A DNA stretch of 64,000 nucleotides from an uncultured Acidobacteriia bacterium (GTDB taxonomy: Bacteria > Acidobacteriota > Terriglobia > Bryobacterales > Bryobacteraceae): positions 1 through 64,000 of the forward strand of contig CAIRSA010000102.1 in assembly GCA_903881085.1 (NCBI GenBank), in the 5' to 3' direction. A program made the position numbers and the translations under genes. Position 1 is the stretch's first letter; each line of letters begins with the position of its first letter. Below, piece after piece: positions 56,563 to 64,000 of this stretch. The notes under the pieces are model-generated. The model was not told where the DNA came from, did not search any database, and saw only the letters and a program-made list of their open reading frames with translations.

Positions 56563-56592
56563 TTGACATGTCACTTGCGCTCGCGATATAGT
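56563..56592 (+). promoter_or_regulatory. Promoter of the riboswitch 3 operon
   Basis: TTGACA (56563-56568) and TATAGT (56587-56592) are 18 bp apart. The expected start of transcription falls about ten bases before the aptamer. Confidence 0.65.
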
Positions 56593-56612
56593 GCATTTTG
56601 AAGTTGAATTGC

Positions 56613-56668
56613 GGTGATGGATCTCACCGGTAACCGTCCCCGCAACGCGGGGAATAATAGCTCCTACC
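56613..56668 (+). ncRNA. Fluoride riboswitch 3 (crcB motif) in front of the RND-DUF1080-TolC-MFP-RND operon
   Basis: The sequence reads GGTGATGGATCTCACCGGTA, ACCGTCCCCGCAACGCGGGG and AATAATAGCTCCTACC. Stem GGTG/CACC, then UAACCG, then CCCCGC/GCGGGG, and the 3' UAAUAGCUCCUACC are those of the fluoride aptamer. It is the same class and subtype as riboswitch 2, which sits 12 kb away in front of enolase. Nearby frames that start inside it (ATG 56614) are not coding. Confidence 0.92.
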
Positions 56669-56693
56669 AAAAGGTAGGGGCTATTGTTGTTTT
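56663..56693 (+). terminator. Intrinsic terminator of riboswitch 3
   Basis: CCTACC-AAAA-GGTAGG is followed by GGCTATTGTTGTTTT. The 5' arm overlaps the aptamer's last bases. The ATG of the RND gene begins at 56701, right after the terminator. Confidence 0.85.
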
Positions 56694-56700
56694 GGACCAC

Positions 56701-59700
56701 ATGAATTCGAACTCACCGGCTGCTCATAACATAACAACGCCCTCCAAGCTCGCCGGTTTCGTGGATGCACACGGACGCGCACTCGTGCTGATATTTCTGA
56801 GTTTGGCGCTGGCCGGATTCGTCTTTTCATTGAGGCTTCCAATTGCCATTTTTCCGCAGACGGATTTCCCGCGGATCATCATCATGGTCAATAACGGCAT
56901 CGCACCGGTCGACGTACAGATGCTTACGGTGACGCGGCCGATCGAGGAATCCATCCGAATCGTGCCGGGCATCACCAATGTCCGTTCGGTCACCAGCAGG
57001 GGAGGTTCGGAGATTAGCGTGTACTTTCGATGGGACGTCGACATTCTGCACGCCCTCCATCTTGTCCAAGGCCGAATTGCCCAATTAATGCCCAACATGC
57101 CGCCAGAGGCCAGGTTTTATGTCAACCGATTGACTTTCTCGGTCTTCCCGATGATCGGCTTCAGCATTACATCTCCGAACCGGAATACGTCGGAGTTGTG
57201 GGATCTCGCCTACTACAATCTCTCTCCCCGCCTTTACCGGTTGCCTGGGGTAGCGGAGACGCGGATCGTCGGCGGCCGCGCGCCCGAATACCATGTGCTG
57301 GTCAATCCGGAAAAGCTCAACGGATATGGGCTTCCATTGACGCGAATCGTGGACGCGATTCGCAATGCGAACCTTATCGGAGCAGCTGGCATGGTGCAGG
57401 AGAACTATCACCTTTACCTCACAACGGTCAACGGCTTGTTGAGAAGTCCCGCCGAAATTGAGAACACGGTGGTAGACGTCGTGAAGGGGACGCCCGTCCT
57501 GGTGAAAAACCTTGCAACCGTGGTTCCGGGAGAGCGTCCCGTCTACACCATTGTCACCGCCGACGGACTGCCGGCCGTTCTCGTAAATGTGATGCAACAG
57601 CCTGATGGGAACGCGTTAACCATCGCCGACGCGGTCCATCGCGAGCTTGAGGAGATGCAAAAATCGCTCCCGCCGGATGTTCGCCTAAGCGTCTTTTATG
57701 ACCAGTCGGTGCTCGTTCGTGATTCCATTAACAGCGTCGCCGAGAGCATCCTAATCGGCCTTGGCTTGTCGGTGGCGGTGCTCGTCGCCTTCCTGAAGAA
57801 CTGGCGAACCACCGTGGTTACCGCCGTAGTGATTCCGATCGCGGTGCTGATCGCGATCGTGTTCATGAAGCTCTTCAACATGAGTTTTAATCTGATGACG
57901 CTGGGAGGCATCGCCGCCTGTATCGGCGTGGTGATTGACGATGCCATCGTGATGGTGGAGAACATCACCGTGCACTTGTCGCTAGGCCAGAACCCCCGCC
58001 AGGCGGCGATGAGCGCGATTCAGGAACTGACGCCGGCGCTGATTGGCTCAACCCTGACGCCAATCGTTGTCTTCGCGCCGTTGGTGTTTCTAGGCGGGAT
58101 CACAGCAGTGTTCTTCCGTGCTCTTGCCCTCACGATGGTGACAGCTCTGCTGGCGTCGTTGTTTCTCGCGATTCTGTTCACGCCGGTCCTGGCCCGGATG
58201 TTCCTCCAAGCTCCGCGCGGCCCGGTCGAAACCGATCTGGAAAAGGCGGAGCAGGCCGGCGAAGGGCGCGTCCTGCGATGGTTGACCGCGCGCTACGAAA
58301 CCGCCCTGCACTGGTCGCTGGTCCACACCCGGCTTGTACTCCTGGCTTCGCTAGGCGTGCTGGCAGGATCCGTTGTACTGTACCTTCAGCTTGGCAGCGG
58401 CTTCCTCCCGGCGATGGACGAGGGTGCCTTTGTCGGAGACTACCTGATGCCGCCGGGAACCTCATTAGAGGAAACAAACCGGGTGCTTCGCAATATTGAG
58501 CGGATCGTGAAGGAAACGCCGGAGGTGGAGAGCTACTCCCGCCGCACGGGCGCGCGTCTCGCGCTCGCCACCGCCGAGCCGAACTTCGGAGACTTCCTGA
58601 TAAAGTTGAAGCGGAAGCGAAAACGGTCCGCCGATGAGGTGATCCAGTCGCTTCGCCAACGTATAAGGAGTACGGAACCCGCCATCGAAATCGAGTTCGC
58701 TCATATTCTTGAAGACCTGATCACAGACCTGGTGGCATCACCCCAACCAATCGAGATTCGCGTCTTCCACGACGATGAGAAAACATTCAAGCTGGTGGCC
58801 GCCAAAATCGCGGAATGGCTTCCTTCCGTAAAAGGCGTGGTCGACGTCGTCAATCGAACGACTGTGATCGGCCCAACCAATCATTTTCGGGTCGATCAGC
58901 AAAAGGCTGCATTGGCGGGTTTCAGTGTCAGGGATGTTCTGGATCTGCAATCCGCGGTGCTCGACGGCACGGTAACTTCCAATATGATTCGGGGCGACAG
59001 GATGCTCGGCATTCGCGTGCGCTACCCACCCGAATATCGTTCCACTACGGAGAAGTTGCAAGGCCTCCTGCTAACCTCGCCGAAGGGCAAGACCGTTCCG
59101 CTGGCCAGCATCGCTGACCGCCAGTTAGAAGAAGGACAGACTGAGATTCGCCGCTTCGATCTGCGAAACATGTCGGCCGTGACTGCCAGGCTTGAGGGCC
59201 GCGACCTTGGAACCGCAATGGAGGAGGTGCAGCGCAGGCTTTCTCATGAGGTCTCGCTTCCTCCTGCCACGGAGGTGCAATTCGGAGGTTTGTGGGAGAT
59301 TCAGCAGGAATCGTTCCGCGGCTTGACACAAGTGCTGCTGATGTCAATCCTGTTGATTTTCATCATTCTCGTTTTTGAGTTCCGCTCGTTCTCCCACCCC
59401 ATCGCGATTTTGGTTGCCACGATTCTGTGCGGCTCCGGCGCGCTGCTGGCTCTTTACCTCACTGGGACGACACTCAATATTTCATCGTTTATGGGCGGCA
59501 TTATGGTGGTCGGCATCGTACACAAGAATGGGATCCTAATGCTTGACTCGGAACAATATTTCTCGAAGCGGGGTTATGACCTGCGAGAGGCGATTTTTCA
59601 TGCCGGCAGAAGACGCCTGCGGCCGATTCTGATGACCGCCCTGGCGACGATCTTCGGGATGATGCCGTTGGCATTTGGTGTCGGTTCGGGTGCGCAGATG

Positions 59701-59808
59701 TTGCAGCCGCTCGCGATTGCAGTGATAGGTGGCGTCGCAGTTTCCATGGTGCTTTCACTCTTGGTGACGCCGGTTCTGTTTTACAAACTCCGGCAACGGG
59801 GAATTTAA
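56701..59808 (+). CDS. RND efflux permease 1 of the fluoride-regulated operon
   Basis: It is a 1,035-residue inner-membrane permease with 12 transmembrane helices: RALVLIFLSLALAGFVFSLR (TM1), IFPQTDFPRIIIMVNNG, the TM4 region TLGGIAACIGVVIDDAIVMV, and MGGIMVVGIVHKNGILMLDS near the C-terminus. The Asp-Asp proton-relay pair (VVIDDAIVM) is present. The subfamily is hydrophobe/multidrug-like and not clearly metal. The start at ATG 56701 lies immediately after the riboswitch terminator and lacks a strong ribosome site, so an initiation a little later cannot be excluded. It resembles the second permease at 63103 over its whole visible length. Confidence 0.93.
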   Translation: MNSNSPAAHNITTPSKLAGFVDAHGRALVLIFLSLALAGFVFSLRLPIAIFPQTDFPRIIIMVNNGIAPVDVQMLTVTRPIEESIRIVPGITNVRSVTSRGGSEISVYFRWDVDILHALHLVQGRIAQLMPNMPPEARFYVNRLTFSVFPMIGFSITSPNRNTSELWDLAYYNLSPRLYRLPGVAETRIVGGRAPEYHVLVNPEKLNGYGLPLTRIVDAIRNANLIGAAGMVQENYHLYLTTVNGLLRSPAEIENTVVDVVKGTPVLVKNLATVVPGERPVYTIVTADGLPAVLVNVMQQPDGNALTIADAVHRELEEMQKSLPPDVRLSVFYDQSVLVRDSINSVAESILIGLGLSVAVLVAFLKNWRTTVVTAVVIPIAVLIAIVFMKLFNMSFNLMTLGGIAACIGVVIDDAIVMVENITVHLSLGQNPRQAAMSAIQELTPALIGSTLTPIVVFAPLVFLGGITAVFFRALALTMVTALLASLFLAILFTPVLARMFLQAPRGPVETDLEKAEQAGEGRVLRWLTARYETALHWSLVHTRLVLLASLGVLAGSVVLYLQLGSGFLPAMDEGAFVGDYLMPPGTSLEETNRVLRNIERIVKETPEVESYSRRTGARLALATAEPNFGDFLIKLKRKRKRSADEVIQSLRQRIRSTEPAIEIEFAHILEDLITDLVASPQPIEIRVFHDDEKTFKLVAAKIAEWLPSVKGVVDVVNRTTVIGPTNHFRVDQQKAALAGFSVRDVLDLQSAVLDGTVTSNMIRGDRMLGIRVRYPPEYRSTTEKLQGLLLTSPKGKTVPLASIADRQLEEGQTEIRRFDLRNMSAVTARLEGRDLGTAMEEVQRRLSHEVSLPPATEVQFGGLWEIQQESFRGLTQVLLMSILLIFIILVFEFRSFSHPIAILVATILCGSGALLALYLTGTTLNISSFMGGIMVVGIVHKNGILMLDSEQYFSKRGYDLREAIFHAGRRRLRPILMTALATIFGMMPLAFGVGSGAQMLQPLAIAVIGGVAVSMVLSLLVTPVLFYKLRQRGI

Positions 59809-59825
59809 GAAAAGGGGAAAACGAA

Positions 59826-60419
59826 ATGAAACAATTGTTATTCGCTCTCTTGACAAGCGGAGTCATCCTGATGGCTCAGACCGGAACGAAAGGCGGAGTC
59901 GCCTTGTTCGACGGCAAGACCCTGGCGGGATGGCATCCCGAAGGACAGGCCAAATGGCGCGTTGCGGGTGGAGCCATCGTCGCTGACGTAAGCGGAGATG
60001 GCTGGTTGCGATCCGATAAAGTGTATACGAATTTTGTCTTGAACTTCGAGTACCGGGATTCTCCGAAAGGCAACAGCGGCGTCTTTCTTCGCGCTACGAA
60101 GGAGACCAATCCCAAAGAGCAGTGCAACCCCGTGGATGGTTACGAATTCCAGATCAACAACGAAGACGCTAAATACGCGACCGGTAGCATTGAGGACGTC
60201 ATCCAACGTCTTGCGACCATCAATCCCGCGCCCAACCAATGGCACAAGGTCGAAGTCACGGTCCGCGGCAACCACATCGTAGCTACTCTTGACGGGCAGA
60301 AAACGGTGGATGGGTCGGATTCAAAACTCAAGTCGGGCTACATTGGTCTTCAGCATCACAAGGACATGAAGATCGAGTTCCGCGGCATCCGGATCGCTGA
60401 CCTTGGCGCTGGTAATTGA
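59826..60419 (+). CDS. DUF1080 (3-keto-disaccharide hydrolase-like) protein
   Basis: It is a 197-residue exported protein. The signal peptide MKQLLFALLTSGVILMAQ is followed by one DUF1080 domain: VALFDGKTLAGWHPEGQAKW, SDKVYTNFVLNFEYRDSPKG, NSGVFLRATKET, GYEFQINNEDAKYATGSIED, ATINPAPNQWHKVEVTVRGN and GYIGLQHHKDMKIEFRGIRI. The domain is a concanavalin-like beta-sandwich found in enzymes that cleave 3-keto sugars. It is short (one domain only) and lies 17 bp after the RND gene with an AGGGGA site, so it is in the operon. Why a sugar-acting enzyme sits in an efflux operon is unclear. Confidence 0.85.
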   Translation: MKQLLFALLTSGVILMAQTGTKGGVALFDGKTLAGWHPEGQAKWRVAGGAIVADVSGDGWLRSDKVYTNFVLNFEYRDSPKGNSGVFLRATKETNPKEQCNPVDGYEFQINNEDAKYATGSIEDVIQRLATINPAPNQWHKVEVTVRGNHIVATLDGQKTVDGSDSKLKSGYIGLQHHKDMKIEFRGIRIADLGAGN

Positions 60420-60590
60420 AGTAAGCGACCCTTTTGATGAGAGCTGGAAATCTGGGATAGCATAGTTGTTTATTTTTAATGATGATTGGGTCTAACTCGA
60501 AACCGTCGGATCCTCGCGGAAACGACAGTTCCAGCAGAATGAACAGAGCCCCTGTAGTTGTGGACCCAATCACTAGGAGGAACTCGATAC
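60420..60590 (+). other. 171-bp leader between the DUF1080 and TolC genes with an inverted repeat
   Basis: TGATTGGGTC (about 60483-60492) recurs inverted as GACCCAATCA (about 60564-60573), so about 90 bases could form a long-range stem. It ends in AGGAGG, the TolC ribosome site. This may be an RNA control point or a processing site. Confidence 0.3.
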
Positions 60591-61871
60591 GTGCGAAATT
60601 TTGTCTTCAACGCCGCAACGGCGCTAACCGTAGCTGCCATTTCATTACAAGCGCAGCAGACGCAGCCGCTTACGTTGCAGGAATGCATACGGCTGGCGGA
60701 ATCAGTCCCGTCGTCAGTGAGTCTCGCCCGCCAGGAACGCGACATTGCGGCGCGAGAATTAACGCAAGCGCGCGCCGGGTTCCTGCCGCAGTCCCGATTT
60801 GTGAACGGCTTTACTTACAACAGTCCCCTGCCCAATAGCCGGGAAGCCTTCAGCTTTGTTACAGCCAACGGAATCCGCGAGTATTCGTCTCTCCTCAGCG
60901 TCAATCAGGAATTCGACACCACCGGCCGCTTACGAGCCGACATGGCACGTGCGCGGGTGGCGCAGGATATCACGGCCGCCGGCCTGGCCCTCACGCAACG
61001 CGATCTCAGGCGCGCTGTAACCCTGGCGTACTATCGAGCCTTGCTCACACGCCGCATCGTCCGCGTCTTAGAGGACGGGCTCACCGAGAGCCAGAGTTTT
61101 GAAAAACGTTCGAAATTGCTTCTTGAAGGCGGAGAAGCCGCACAGGCCGATGTCGTCAAAGCCTCCGCTCAGGTGGCCTTCCTGCAACAGGCGCGCAACG
61201 CCGCTGAAATGGAGGCGAATCTTGCCAACCAGGAGTTGGCCTCATTCTGGACTCGCGACGTAGCTGACACGCTGCCACTGGCCGATCTTTTCGAAGACAC
61301 CCCGCAGCCGCCGGAGTCAGAGACCATTAAAGCCACACCGTTCCTGAAGCGGTTGGAATTCAATCTACTCGAGGCCCAAAAGCGCGGATTTCAGGCCGAC
61401 GCACGGCGCGCGCGTTCCGCACTGATGCCACAATTAGGAGTCGCCTTCCAATACGGAATCGATTCCACGGCGGTTCGGATTCGCGATCGAGGCTATGCCG
61501 CATCCGTCAACCTGAACATTCCGATTTTCGACTGGCACAAAGCCCGCGCGGCAACCGAGCAGGCACGTCTCAAAGCGCAGCAGGTTGACACATCTCGCGC
61601 CATTTCCGAACGTACGTTTTCGAAGGAGTATCACAGCGCGCTGACGCGCGTGAAGCAGCTTTACGAGCAAATTGCATTGACGCGCAGGCAGGCCGGGCTT
61701 GCCGAAGACGATCTGCGGCTGAGCCGGATCCGCTACGAAGGCGGGGAGGGAATAGCGCTCGACGTTGTAACCGCGCAAAATCAACTCGCGCAGGCACGGA
61801 GTAACTACTACACAACCATGGCCAACTACTTAAATGCTAAAGCCGATCTGGAGGTTGCAACAGGACGATGA
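60591..61871 (+). CDS. TolC-family outer-membrane protein of the fluoride-regulated operon
   Basis: It is a 426-residue protein starting at GTG 60591 behind AGGAGG. The signal peptide VRNFVFNAATALTVAAISLQ is followed by two OEP repeats (ECIRLAESVPSSVSLARQER, ALTQRDLRRAVTLAYYRALL, and ARAATEQARLKAQQVDTSRA, LRLSRIRYEGGEGIALDVVT). It ends NYLNAKADLEVATGR. It forms the outer channel of the pump with the adaptor that follows by 4-bp overlap. Confidence 0.9.
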   Translation: MRNFVFNAATALTVAAISLQAQQTQPLTLQECIRLAESVPSSVSLARQERDIAARELTQARAGFLPQSRFVNGFTYNSPLPNSREAFSFVTANGIREYSSLLSVNQEFDTTGRLRADMARARVAQDITAAGLALTQRDLRRAVTLAYYRALLTRRIVRVLEDGLTESQSFEKRSKLLLEGGEAAQADVVKASAQVAFLQQARNAAEMEANLANQELASFWTRDVADTLPLADLFEDTPQPPESETIKATPFLKRLEFNLLEAQKRGFQADARRARSALMPQLGVAFQYGIDSTAVRIRDRGYAASVNLNIPIFDWHKARAATEQARLKAQQVDTSRAISERTFSKEYHSALTRVKQLYEQIALTRRQAGLAEDDLRLSRIRYEGGEGIALDVVTAQNQLAQARSNYYTTMANYLNAKADLEVATGR

Positions 61872-63106
61872 AACGACTTAACTTGCTATTACTGCCCGCT
61901 CTCATTCTGGCGGGATGCGCTTCGCACCAGGAGGAGGCGCCTCCGAAACCAATCGTGCAGGTGAAGGTCGCCAAAGCCGAATTGGCTGAAATGAAAATAA
62001 CGGTGCACGCGCCGGCGTTCCTCTTTGCTCGCGAACAGGCAAACATAGGCGCGCGCATCACGGCCCCGATTCGGAAATTGCTTGTGCGCAAGGGCGATCG
62101 CGTTGCAGCCGGCCAGCTATTGGCACAACTGGACAACCGCGACATTATTGCACAGCGCGATGAGGCCAACGCCGCTGTGTCCGATGCTCAAGCCAACCTG
62201 CAACGAGTGACATCCGGAACCGTACCTACCGAAATCGAGCGTTCGCGAGGGCAGGTTGTTACTACGGAAGCCGCGTTGAACCAGGCGCAAAAATTTTACG
62301 ACCGCCGCAAGCAGCTCTTCGACCAGGGTGCGATTCCGCAGCGCGAAGTCCAACTCAGCGAAACCGAGTTGGCGCAGGCCAAATCAAACCACGACGTGGC
62401 GAAGAAGTCTCTCGACCTGCTGATGAATCAGTCCCGCGGCCAGGACATCCTGATGGCGAAGAGCAAGGTGGAGCAAGCCCAGGCACGGCTCTCGCTGCTC
62501 AAGACGCAATTGGAGTTCGCTGAAATCCGTAGCTCCTCTGCAGGCACGATCACCGAACAGTTCATGTTTCCAGGCGACATGGCAAAACCCGACGCGCCGA
62601 TCTTTACTGTGATGGACCTCAGTGTCGCCGTCGCTCGCGCGCAACTGCCTGAGAGCGAAATCGCTGGAGTACGCGTCGGATCTGGGTGTACATTCACTCC
62701 TGCCGACGGCGGAGGAAAATCCTACAACGGCCGCATTTCCGTGGTCAACCAAGCTGTCGACACGATGAAACGCACCGTGGAGGCATGGTGCGAGATCCCC
62801 AATCCAAATCTGACTCTACGCAGCGGCGCTTTCGGAGAGGCGCTCATCACTACCGGCACGGCAGCCAATAGCGTGACGGTGCCCTTAGCCGCCGTACAGT
62901 TCGCCGAAGGGTCAAAGAAAGGCATCGTCATGGTGGATGGCGGCAAGGGGACCGCCTCGAAGAAGGAAGTCGAAACCGGACAGGTTTTCGAGGGCAAGGT
63001 TCAGATCAAGAGCGGAATCAACGCCGGAGATTCCGTCATCGTTGAGGGTGGATACGGATTGCCCGACGGCGCTCAAATCAAAATGGCGGAGGCAAAGAAA
63101 CAGTGA
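61868..63106 (+). CDS. Membrane-fusion (adaptor) lipoprotein of the fluoride-regulated operon
   Basis: It is a 412-residue protein. The lipobox LILAGC is in MKRLNLLLLPALILAGCASH. The biotinyl-lipoyl part (IRKLLVRKGDRVAAGQLLAQ) is split around a coiled-coil (AVSDAQANLQRVTSGTVPTE, TTEAALNQAQKFYDRRKQLF, KSKVEQAQARLSLLKTQLEF). The beta-barrel (AGTITEQFMFPGDMAKPDAP) and distal domain end VIVEGGYGLPDGAQIKMAEA. The stop overlaps the next start as GTGA at 63103-63106. Confidence 0.92.
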   Translation: MKRLNLLLLPALILAGCASHQEEAPPKPIVQVKVAKAELAEMKITVHAPAFLFAREQANIGARITAPIRKLLVRKGDRVAAGQLLAQLDNRDIIAQRDEANAAVSDAQANLQRVTSGTVPTEIERSRGQVVTTEAALNQAQKFYDRRKQLFDQGAIPQREVQLSETELAQAKSNHDVAKKSLDLLMNQSRGQDILMAKSKVEQAQARLSLLKTQLEFAEIRSSSAGTITEQFMFPGDMAKPDAPIFTVMDLSVAVARAQLPESEIAGVRVGSGCTFTPADGGGKSYNGRISVVNQAVDTMKRTVEAWCEIPNPNLTLRSGAFGEALITTGTAANSVTVPLAAVQFAEGSKKGIVMVDGGKGTASKKEVETGQVFEGKVQIKSGINAGDSVIVEGGYGLPDGAQIKMAEAKKQ

Positions 63107-64000
63107 CTGATCGCCTCGCTCATTTTGTTCAGGCGCACGCCCGCGCCATGGTCGTAATCGTTCTCAGTTTTGCACTCGCCGGACTAGCCTTCATATTTCG
63201 TCTGCCTGTTGCAATATTCCCGCAAACGGATTTCCCACGCATCGTAGTGCTGGTGGATAATGGCATCACGCCGGTGGATATCCAGATGCTGCGCGTCACC
63301 CGGCCAATCGAGGAGACCATTCGCATTGTCCCAGGCGTTACAACTATTCGTTCGGTCACGGCGCGGGGTGCGACCGAAATCAGCATTTTCTTCAGGTGGG
63401 ATGTGGACATTCTGAATGCCCTACATTTGGTGCAGGGACGTATTTCGCAGATCACTCCTTCGCTGCCGCCGACTTGCCGGTTCTACATTAACCGGCTGAC
63501 CTTTTCGGTCTTTCCCATGGTCGGATTCAGTATCACTTCTCCCACCCGCTCACAATCGGACCTTTGGGAGTTGGCATATTACAACTTCGCGCCGCGCCTC
63601 TATAGACTACCCGGCGTCGCGGAAGCGCGCATCGTTGGAGGGCGCCCTCCCGAGTACCACGTTTTGGTGGATCCCCAGAAATTAAACAGTTACGGGATGC
63701 CTCTCACCAAGGTAACCGAGGCGCTACGTAACAACAATATTATTTCGCCATCCGGCATGGTGCAGGAGAACTACCACCTCTATCTGACCACCGTGACCGG
63801 CTTGTTGCGCACTCGCGAGCAGATTGAGGACACCGTGATCGATGTCGTGCGCGGCACTCCAGTGGCAGTGAAGAATCTAGCCACCGTGGTTGCAGGCGAG
63901 CGGCCGATCTATAACGTCGTTACCGCTAACGGACGGTCTGCGGTGTTGGTCAACGTCCTACAGCAACCGGACGGCAATGCGGTGAAGATCGCCGACTCGG
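63103..64000 (+). CDS. RND efflux permease 2 of the fluoride-regulated operon (cut by the window end)
   Basis: The frame opens at GTG 63103 (TDRLAHFVQAHARAMVVIVL) and stays open to the window end, giving about 299 residues. It follows permease 1 closely: SFALAGLAFIFRLPVAIFPQ, TRPIEETIRIVPGVTTIRSV, FSVFPMVGFSITSPT, RLYRLPGVAEARIVGGRPPE, SGMVQENYHLYLTTVTGLL. So the operon encodes two related permeases for one adaptor and one outer channel; they may work as a heteromultimer like MdtBC (inferred). The TM4 proton-relay region lies outside the window. Confidence 0.9.
   Translation, partial: MTDRLAHFVQAHARAMVVIVLSFALAGLAFIFRLPVAIFPQTDFPRIVVLVDNGITPVDIQMLRVTRPIEETIRIVPGVTTIRSVTARGATEISIFFRWDVDILNALHLVQGRISQITPSLPPTCRFYINRLTFSVFPMVGFSITSPTRSQSDLWELAYYNFAPRLYRLPGVAEARIVGGRPPEYHVLVDPQKLNSYGMPLTKVTEALRNNNIISPSGMVQENYHLYLTTVTGLLRTREQIEDTVIDVVRGTPVAVKNLATVVAGERPIYNVVTANGRSAVLVNVLQQPDGNAVKIADS

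Noticed and set aside
56614-56700. Upstream N-terminal extension of RND permease 1
   Set aside because: These codons are the fluoride aptamer and its terminator, so the start was set at 56701.

Overview
The window looks like chromosomal DNA of an acidobacterium close to Candidatus Solibacter / Bryobacterales. This is inferred from the gene repertoire, not from a marker gene. It has three Oar-type TonB-dependent receptors of more than 1,000 residues with an N-terminal carboxypeptidase-regulatory-like domain, PD40 beta-propeller proteins with a TPR-like head, a TIGR02999-type ECF sigma factor, a serine/threonine kinase with a long TPR tail and a PEP-CTERM protein. I saw no rRNA, tRNA or CRISPR array.

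Layout. 0-5.5 kb: a paired palindromic repeat, a membrane-anchored winged-helix protein and the first TonB-dependent receptor. 5.5-24.5 kb: a plastic region. It holds two copies of a sensor kinase - response regulator - PD40 propeller operon. The first copy (7.3-12.0 kb) is intact. The second (13.4-21.6 kb) is decaying: its propeller has an in-frame TAA, and its kinase is frameshifted and split by about 3.9 kb of foreign DNA carrying genes of unknown function. Several toxin-antitoxin modules (AbrB/VapC, PIN, UPF0175, ParDE, UPF0175-DUF3368), a 233-bp direct repeat and remnants of mobile-element genes lie around these copies. 24.8-37 kb: ECF sigma factor, PEP-CTERM protein, Ser/Thr kinase, a transposase remnant and two more TonB-dependent receptors. 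37-64 kb: EamA transporter, RND remnant, and then a region with three fluoride riboswitches.

The fluoride region is the most interesting part. Three separate fluoride (crcB-motif) riboswitches can be read directly in about 15 kb. One (minus strand, about 41.8 kb) precedes an operon of a CPA2-type antiporter, CrcB, two DUF190 proteins and an AAA ATPase. One (about 44.4 kb) precedes enolase, the classic fluoride-sensitive glycolytic enzyme. One (about 56.6 kb) precedes an operon of RND permease, DUF1080 (3-keto-disaccharide hydrolase-like) protein, TolC-like protein, membrane-fusion protein and a second RND permease that runs off the window. A fluoride switch in front of a complete tripartite efflux pump plus a DUF1080 protein is the best candidate here for an undescribed system.

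Between these units lie a sulfatase/YncE-like pair, a CusABC-like heavy-metal efflux operon divergent from a CusRS-like two-component system with a DUF1232 protein, and an MFS transporter. I see no fluoride switch in front of the metal pump.
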